Shown here: positions 59,712 to 64,000 of the stretch, one piece after another
Numbering within the stretch: position 1 is the stretch's first letter
Layout: each line of letters begins with the position of its first letter
Origin: Alcaligenaceae bacterium SAGV5
Lineage (GTDB): Bacteria > Pseudomonadota > Gammaproteobacteria > Burkholderiales > Burkholderiaceae_B
DNA: 64,000 nucleotides
Assembly (NCBI GenBank): GCA_009360345.1
Contig: SPDP01000002.1
Location: forward strand, 310,001 to 374,000
Direction of reading: 5' to 3'
Made by a program: the position numbers and the translations under genes
The notes under the pieces: model-generated
Seen by the model: the letters and a program-made list of their open reading frames with translations, nothing else
What the model was told of the DNA's origin: nothing
The model's database searches: none

Positions 59712-61025
59712 ATGCGCGCCAGGTCGTACCACGTCCAGACGCTGTGCGCGCTGCTCGGCGCCTGCGTTTTCGTTCCTGCGGTCGCGGCATTGGACCTGGA
59801 GCAGGCCTATCAGGCGGCACTGGCCAACGATGCGACCTTCGCGTCGGTACGGTCGGCCTATACCGCCACGCTTGAAAAACTCCCCCAGGCGCGCGCCGCG
59901 CTCATGCCCGCCATCTCGCTCGCCGGCAGCCGCGCCGAGGCCTCCACGACCCGCCTGCCGGGCGTGACCTACACCAACGAGACCTATACGCTGCAACTGA
60001 TCCAGCCGCTGTTCCGCTGGTCGGGCTGGCAGACCTACGAACAATCCAAGCTGCAGCTCGCCGTGGGCGAGGCCCAGCTCGCCCAGGGGCGCCAGGACCT
60101 GATCCTGCGCGTGGCGCAGGCCTATTTCGACGTGCTCTCGGCACAGGACAATCTGGCGTTCATCGGCGCCCAGAAGATCGCCATCTCGGAACAGCTCGAA
60201 TCGGCCAAGCGCAATTTCGAGATCGGCACGGCCACCATCACCGACACCTACGAGGCCCAGGCCCGCTACGACCTGGCCCAGGCCCAGGAGATCCAGGCCG
60301 AGTCCGACCTCGCGGTCCGCATCGGCGCACTGCAGCAGATCATCGGCGCGCCCTCGGGCGATCTGGCCAAGCTGCCGCCCGCGGTCAACGTGCCGGCGCC
60401 GCAGCCGGCACGGATCGACGCCTGGACCGAACAGGCGACCGCCAACAACCTGGCGGTCGCGCAGGCCACCCTCAACAGCGAGATCGCCCAGCGCGGCATC
60501 GAGATCGCCAAGAGCGGGCACTACCCCTCGTTCGACCTGACCGCCAACGTGGCGCGCACGCGGGGGCTGGTCGGGCAGACCGTGGTCAACGACTTCTACA
60601 CCACGCGCTCGGTGGGCGTGCAGGTCTCGGTGCCCATCTTCGCCGGTTTCGGCACCACGTCCAAGGTGGACGAAGCCGTCGCGCTGTCCGAGAAAGCCCG
60701 CAACGATCTCGAGGTCGCCCGCCGGGCCGCCGTCCAGAACACGCGCATCGCGTTCCAGGGCGTGAACGCCGGACTGGCCCAGGTCCGCGCGCTGGAAGCA
60801 GCGCAGGTCTCCAGCCGCAGCGCGCTCGACGCCAACAAGACCGGCTACGAAGTGGGCGTGCGCATCAACATCGACGTGCTGAACGCCCAGCAGCAGCTCT
60901 ACTCCACCGAACGCGACCTGGCCAAGGCGCGCTACGACGCGCTGCTGTCGGGCCTGCGCCTGAAGGCCGCCTCCGGCATCCTGTCGGAAGACGACGTGAG
61001 GCTGGTCAACGCGCTGCTGCGCTAG
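59712..61025 (+). CDS. tolC: TolC-family type I secretion/efflux outer-membrane protein
   Basis: A 437-residue outer-membrane channel. The signal peptide ends near PAVAA, then LDLEQAYQAALANDATFASVRSAY; two repeated halves with long coiled-coil helices follow (QGRQDLILRVAQAYFDVLSAQDNLAFI, RAAVQNTRIAFQGVNAGLAQVRALE in parts). GYEVGVRINIDVLNAQQQLYSTERDLAKARY is the classical TolC signature. It forms the trimeric exit duct for efflux pumps or type I secretion. ATG 59712 was chosen; a GTG two codons upstream is also possible. No pump genes are adjacent. Confidence 0.92.
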   Translation: MRARSYHVQTLCALLGACVFVPAVAALDLEQAYQAALANDATFASVRSAYTATLEKLPQARAALMPAISLAGSRAEASTTRLPGVTYTNETYTLQLIQPLFRWSGWQTYEQSKLQLAVGEAQLAQGRQDLILRVAQAYFDVLSAQDNLAFIGAQKIAISEQLESAKRNFEIGTATITDTYEAQARYDLAQAQEIQAESDLAVRIGALQQIIGAPSGDLAKLPPAVNVPAPQPARIDAWTEQATANNLAVAQATLNSEIAQRGIEIAKSGHYPSFDLTANVARTRGLVGQTVVNDFYTTRSVGVQVSVPIFAGFGTTSKVDEAVALSEKARNDLEVARRAAVQNTRIAFQGVNAGLAQVRALEAAQVSSRSALDANKTGYEVGVRINIDVLNAQQQLYSTERDLAKARYDALLSGLRLKAASGILSEDDVRLVNALLR

Positions 61026-61045
61026 CCGCGCAGCAGCCGGGCGCG

Positions 61046-62053
61046 CTACGCGCGGCCCTTCAGCCGGCCATACACCCGGTAGGCATTCCCCGAGAAGATC
61101 TTCTCCTTGTCGGCGCCAGCGAGTTCGGCGGCGTCGATATAGCGACGCGTATCGTCGAAGTGATGGCCGGTTTCCGGATCCACGCCGCGCACCGCTCCCA
61201 CGGTCTCGGACGCGAACAGGATGTTCTCCGGCGGGATCACCTTCAGCAGCAGGTCTATGCCTGGCTGATGGTAGACGCAGGTATCGAAGAACACGTTCTG
61301 CAACAGCAGTTCCTTGAGTGGCGGCAGGCCCATGTCCTGCGCCAGTCCGCGATAGCGTCCCCAGTGATAGGGCACCGCGCCGCCGCCGTGCGGGATGATG
61401 AACTTCAGCGTCGGGAAGTCCTTGAACAACGAAGACGTCAGGAACTGCATGAAGGCCGTCGTGTCGCCGTTGATGTAGTGCGCGCCGGTCGCGTGGAAAT
61501 GCGGGTTGCACGAGCCGCTGACGTGGATCATGGCCGGCACGTCCAGCTCGACCATCTTCTCGTACAGCGGATACCACCATTTGTCATGCAGCGGCGGATC
61601 CTTCCAGTAGCCGCCCGTGGGATCGGGATTCAGGTTGCAGCCGATGAAGCCCAGCTCGTTCACGCAGCGCTCGAGCTCCGGGATGCACTTGGCCGGCTCC
61701 ACGCCCGGGCTCTGCGGCAACTGGCAGACGCCGGCGAAATTGTCCGGGTACATCTGGCAGATGCGATGAATGAGGTCGTTGCAGACGATAGCCCACTCGG
61801 TGCTGGTCCGCAGATCGCCGATGTGGTGGCCCATGCCGACCGCGCGCGGGGAAAAGATCGTCAGATCGGTGCCGCGTTCGCGCTGGATGCGCAGTTGCTT
61901 GGTCTCCAGGCTTTCACGTATCTGGTCGTCCGAGACGACCGGGCGTGGAAATATTTCGCACTTGCCGCATTCGCAGGCCGCCACCTGCAAGCGCCGGTAC
62001 TCGTTCAAGGCTTCGGGCGCGGTAGTGTAGTGCCCATGGCAATCGATGATCAT
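61046..62053 (-). CDS. ligJ: 4-oxalomesaconate hydratase (LigJ-like amidohydrolase)
   Basis: A 335-residue amidohydrolase-superfamily enzyme that matches LigJ-type proteins throughout. It has IDCHGHYT, ISDDQIRES-like VSDDQIRESLETKQLRI, FAGVCQLPQSPGVEP, ELERCVNELGFIGCNLNPDP, VPAMIHVSGSCNPHFHATGAHY, IIPHGGGAVPYHWGRYRGLA and NVFFDTCVYHQPGIDLLL. LigJ hydrates 4-oxalomesaconate in protocatechuate 4,5-cleavage and gallate degradation. The ring-cleavage and aldolase genes (ligAB/galA, ligK) are not in the window. Its ATG overlaps the preceding stop (ATGA). Confidence 0.87.
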   Translation of the reverse strand: MIIDCHGHYTTAPEALNEYRRLQVAACECGKCEIFPRPVVSDDQIRESLETKQLRIQRERGTDLTIFSPRAVGMGHHIGDLRTSTEWAIVCNDLIHRICQMYPDNFAGVCQLPQSPGVEPAKCIPELERCVNELGFIGCNLNPDPTGGYWKDPPLHDKWWYPLYEKMVELDVPAMIHVSGSCNPHFHATGAHYINGDTTAFMQFLTSSLFKDFPTLKFIIPHGGGAVPYHWGRYRGLAQDMGLPPLKELLLQNVFFDTCVYHQPGIDLLLKVIPPENILFASETVGAVRGVDPETGHHFDDTRRYIDAAELAGADKEKIFSGNAYRVYGRLKGRA

Positions 62054-62952
62054 GCGGACTCCTTGTTCCTGTCGTCGTGAGTCGTGGCCGGGCCGGCATC
62101 GGCCCGTAATGCCGGATAGAGGCGTTCCGCCGTCCGGTGGAAGATCCATGCGAGGTCATCGCCGCCCGCCCAGGCCAGCGCCTGTTGCGCTTCCTCCAGG
62201 AGGGTCTTCAGCGATCCCGCCGTGGCGGGGAAATTCGAACCCCAGGCGATGCGCGAGGCGCCGAACTCGGCCAGCGCGCGCGAGAAAAAGGACTGCGGGC
62301 TGGCCTGGCCCAGGCGCGCCTTGCCCAGGATGACCGGCGTCAGCTTCAAATAAACGTTCGGGTGGGCCGCCAGGCGGAACAGCTCCTGCGCCGACGCATA
62401 GGGCGGCCCCTCGTCCAGCGGCAGGGCGAAGAAATGGTCGAGGACGATGGGCACGCGCGGATAGCGTGCCAGCAGCACGCGCAGTTGCGGCACCCCGGCG
62501 ATGCGCATCTGCACGCACACCGGCAGCCCCAGGTCGGCCGCGCAGTCCCATGCGGGAAAGCTGCGCGGATCGTCCAGGCCGGGCATCTGCCCCTCCACGG
62601 TGCTGCCCGCGGTGAACAGGCGCAGCCCCGTCAGCCCGCTGCCCGCCCAGTGTCGAATGCGCGCGGGCGCGTCCTCCGCCAGCATGTCCACGGAAAAAAC
62701 GCCGGTGAAACGATCGGGATGCGCCGCCACCGCATCGGCGACATAGCTGTTGTCGTAGCCATAGCAGGTCGAGGCCTGCACGATGGCGGCCCGGGCAACG
62801 CCTGCCTCGTCCATGGCCCGCAGCAATTGCTCCGTGCTGGCGGGCCGCTCCTGCGACCATGACGACTGCCGGCCCCAGAGCGGGTCGCGCGGGTAGGCCT
62901 GGGTATCGGTGCTGATGATGTGCGGGTGGATATCTACGACTCTGCGCTTCAT
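62050..62952 (-). CDS. amidohydrolase-family metal-dependent hydrolase
   Basis: A 300-residue amidohydrolase with the N-terminal HxH motif in VVDIHPHIIS, VQASTCYGYDNSYVADAVAAHPDRFTGVFSVD in parts, IVLDHFFALPLDEG and the C-terminal metal Asp/Ser region IAWGSNFPATAG. Its nearest functional relatives are 2-pyrone-4,6-dicarboxylate lactonases (LigI) and related lactonases. Directly upstream of LigJ it could open a pyrone or lactone to 4-oxalomesaconate. Assignment to LigI itself is not certain. Confidence 0.83.
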   Translation of the reverse strand: MKRRVVDIHPHIISTDTQAYPRDPLWGRQSSWSQERPASTEQLLRAMDEAGVARAAIVQASTCYGYDNSYVADAVAAHPDRFTGVFSVDMLAEDAPARIRHWAGSGLTGLRLFTAGSTVEGQMPGLDDPRSFPAWDCAADLGLPVCVQMRIAGVPQLRVLLARYPRVPIVLDHFFALPLDEGPPYASAQELFRLAAHPNVYLKLTPVILGKARLGQASPQSFFSRALAEFGASRIAWGSNFPATAGSLKTLLEEAQQALAWAGGDDLAWIFHRTAERLYPALRADAGPATTHDDRNKESA

Positions 62953-62995
62953 GCGATGCCTGTCCTGGATGACGGGTTGGGATCTGGATCCCGGC

Positions 62996-63976
62996 CTATT
63001 GCAGCGGGATTTCGGCGGTCTCGATCACGGTTTTCCACTTCGCGGCGTCGCGCTCGATGCGTTCGGTCATCTCGGCCGGCGTGCTGGCGCTGCCCACGTA
63101 GCCCATGGCTTGCAGCGAGGCCTGGACTTCGGGCGACTCCACCGCCGCGCGGATCTCGCGCGCAAGGCGCTCGACCACCGGCGCGGGCGTGGCCGCCGGC
63201 ACGCTGATACCGGCCCAGGACGATGCCTCGAAACCCGGCACGCCGCTTTCCGCCACCGTGGGCACGTCCGGCAGGCCCGGAAAACGCCGGGCGGACGTCA
63301 CGCCTATGGCCTTGATGCTGCCCGCCGACAACTGGCCCAGGATGGGCGACAGCACTTCGAACGCCACCTGCACATCGCCGGCACGCACGGCCGCGATCAT
63401 GTCGCCCGTGGTCTTGTACGGAATGCTGACGGCATCGATGCCGGCCATGGACTTGAACAGCTCGGCGGCCAGATGCTGGGTGCTGCCTATGCGCGACGTG
63501 CCGATGTTGAGCTTGCCGGGATTGGCCTTGGCGTAGGCGATCACATCGGCCACGGACGTGAATCTCGAGTTGCCGTCGGTGACCAGCCCCAGGTCGAACG
63601 AGGCGATGGAGGAGACATGGCGGAAATCGCGTGACAGGCTGTAGGGCAGGCTCTTGAACAGCACGGAACTGATGGCGGTGCCGTTCCCCGTCAGCAGTGC
63701 CGTATAACCATCGGGACGCGCCTGGGCCACCGCCACGGCCGCGGCCGCCGCGCCAGCGCCCGGCTTGTTCTCGATCACCACCGGCTGGCCGATGCGCGCC
63801 GACATGCCCTGCGCCACCTTGCGCGTGACGAGATCTCCCGCGCCCCCGGGACCGAAAGCCACGACGATGGTGATCGGCTTGGAAGGATAAGGCTGGCCCT
63901 GGGCGCACGCGCCCGCCGCGGCCAGCGCGAGCACCGCCGCCCCGGCCGCTCGGGCAGGGATATTCCTGGGTTGCAT
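62996..63976 (-). CDS. Bug-family (TTT) periplasmic solute-binding receptor
   Basis: A 326-residue receptor with signal peptide MQPRNIPARAAGAAVLALAAAGACA, then YPSKPITIVVAFGPGGAGDLVTRKVA, VVIENKPGAGAA and ALLTGNGTAISSVLFKSLPYSLSRDFR in parts. It is the first gene of the unit receptor-amidohydrolase-LigJ, 43 bp before the amidohydrolase. The likely cargo is a tricarboxylate- or pyrone-type acid fed to those enzymes. The promoter lies at or beyond the right window edge. Confidence 0.9.
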   Translation of the reverse strand: MQPRNIPARAAGAAVLALAAAGACAQGQPYPSKPITIVVAFGPGGAGDLVTRKVAQGMSARIGQPVVIENKPGAGAAAAAVAVAQARPDGYTALLTGNGTAISSVLFKSLPYSLSRDFRHVSSIASFDLGLVTDGNSRFTSVADVIAYAKANPGKLNIGTSRIGSTQHLAAELFKSMAGIDAVSIPYKTTGDMIAAVRAGDVQVAFEVLSPILGQLSAGSIKAIGVTSARRFPGLPDVPTVAESGVPGFEASSWAGISVPAATPAPVVERLAREIRAAVESPEVQASLQAMGYVGSASTPAEMTERIERDAAKWKTVIETAEIPLQ

Positions 63977-64000
63977 GACGTCTCCTGGGTCTTTTGGTCT

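Overview
The window is a GC-rich, gene-dense betaproteobacterial chromosome segment. Nine periplasmic Bug (tripartite-tricarboxylate-type) solute receptors, five LysR regulators and a TolC/methyltransferase pair point to the family Alcaligenaceae, with Bordetella or Achromobacter most likely. This rests on gene content and codon style only; no rRNA or other marker is present. About 60 genes are packed with short gaps or ATGA overlaps, and no gene-free stretch exceeds about 240 bp. I saw no tRNA, rRNA, insertion sequence, phage gene or CRISPR array.

Layout. (1) 1-8.2 kb: the end of a ketopantoate reductase gene, a Bug receptor, a MarR/intradiol ring-cleavage dioxygenase pair, an alpha/beta hydrolase, a Bug-SDR-EamA operon with divergent LysR, and a porin. 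(2) 8.3-14 kb: a Bug-sulfatase pair upstream of the porin, two LysR genes and another Bug. (3) 14-24 kb: a minus-strand run that reads Bug, sulfatase, VanA-like Rieske oxygenase, XylT-like ferredoxin, catechol 2,3-dioxygenase, 4-oxalocrotonate decarboxylase, LysR, TauD-like dioxygenase, FMN hydroxy-acid oxidase, FAH-family protein and SnoaL-like protein. It looks like a hybrid meta-cleavage cluster that starts from a sulfated or methoxylated phenol. (4) 24.2-31.3 kb: a Fur-box-controlled ECF sigma factor, FecR-like anti-sigma, TonB-dependent receptor and large PKD-repeat lipoprotein. (5) 31.4-36.9 kb: a dienelactone hydrolase-NTF2 fusion, Rieske dioxygenase alpha and beta subunits, a catalytically degenerate isochorismatase-like protein and an SDR, with an AraC regulator; no reductase is present. 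(6) 37-39.6 kb: a third Bug-sulfatase pair.

(7) 39.8-46.5 kb: gentisate 1,2-dioxygenase, an FAH-family acylpyruvate hydrolase and a Liv-type ABC importer whose last ATPase is short at its C-terminus, directly before thiG. (8) 47.5-57.7 kb: a mandelate-pathway-like block (ThDP decarboxylase, aldehyde dehydrogenase, FMN hydroxy-acid dehydrogenase, enolase-superfamily protein) with a UbiD decarboxylase, two Bug receptors and a divergent LysR. (9) 57.7-61 kb: housekeeping thiD, a small ABM protein, a Pcm-like methyltransferase and a TolC channel. (10) 61-64 kb: a LigJ-type 4-oxalomesaconate hydratase, a second amidohydrolase and a Bug receptor.

The common theme is capture of aromatic or sulfated acids by dedicated periplasmic receptors, followed by side-chain trimming and ring cleavage through at least four routes (intradiol, catechol meta, gentisate, protocatechuate/gallate-type). 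Most pathways are incomplete locally: there is no TctAB transporter, no Rieske reductase and no sulfatase-activating enzyme in the window. The genes must therefore work with partners elsewhere in the genome.
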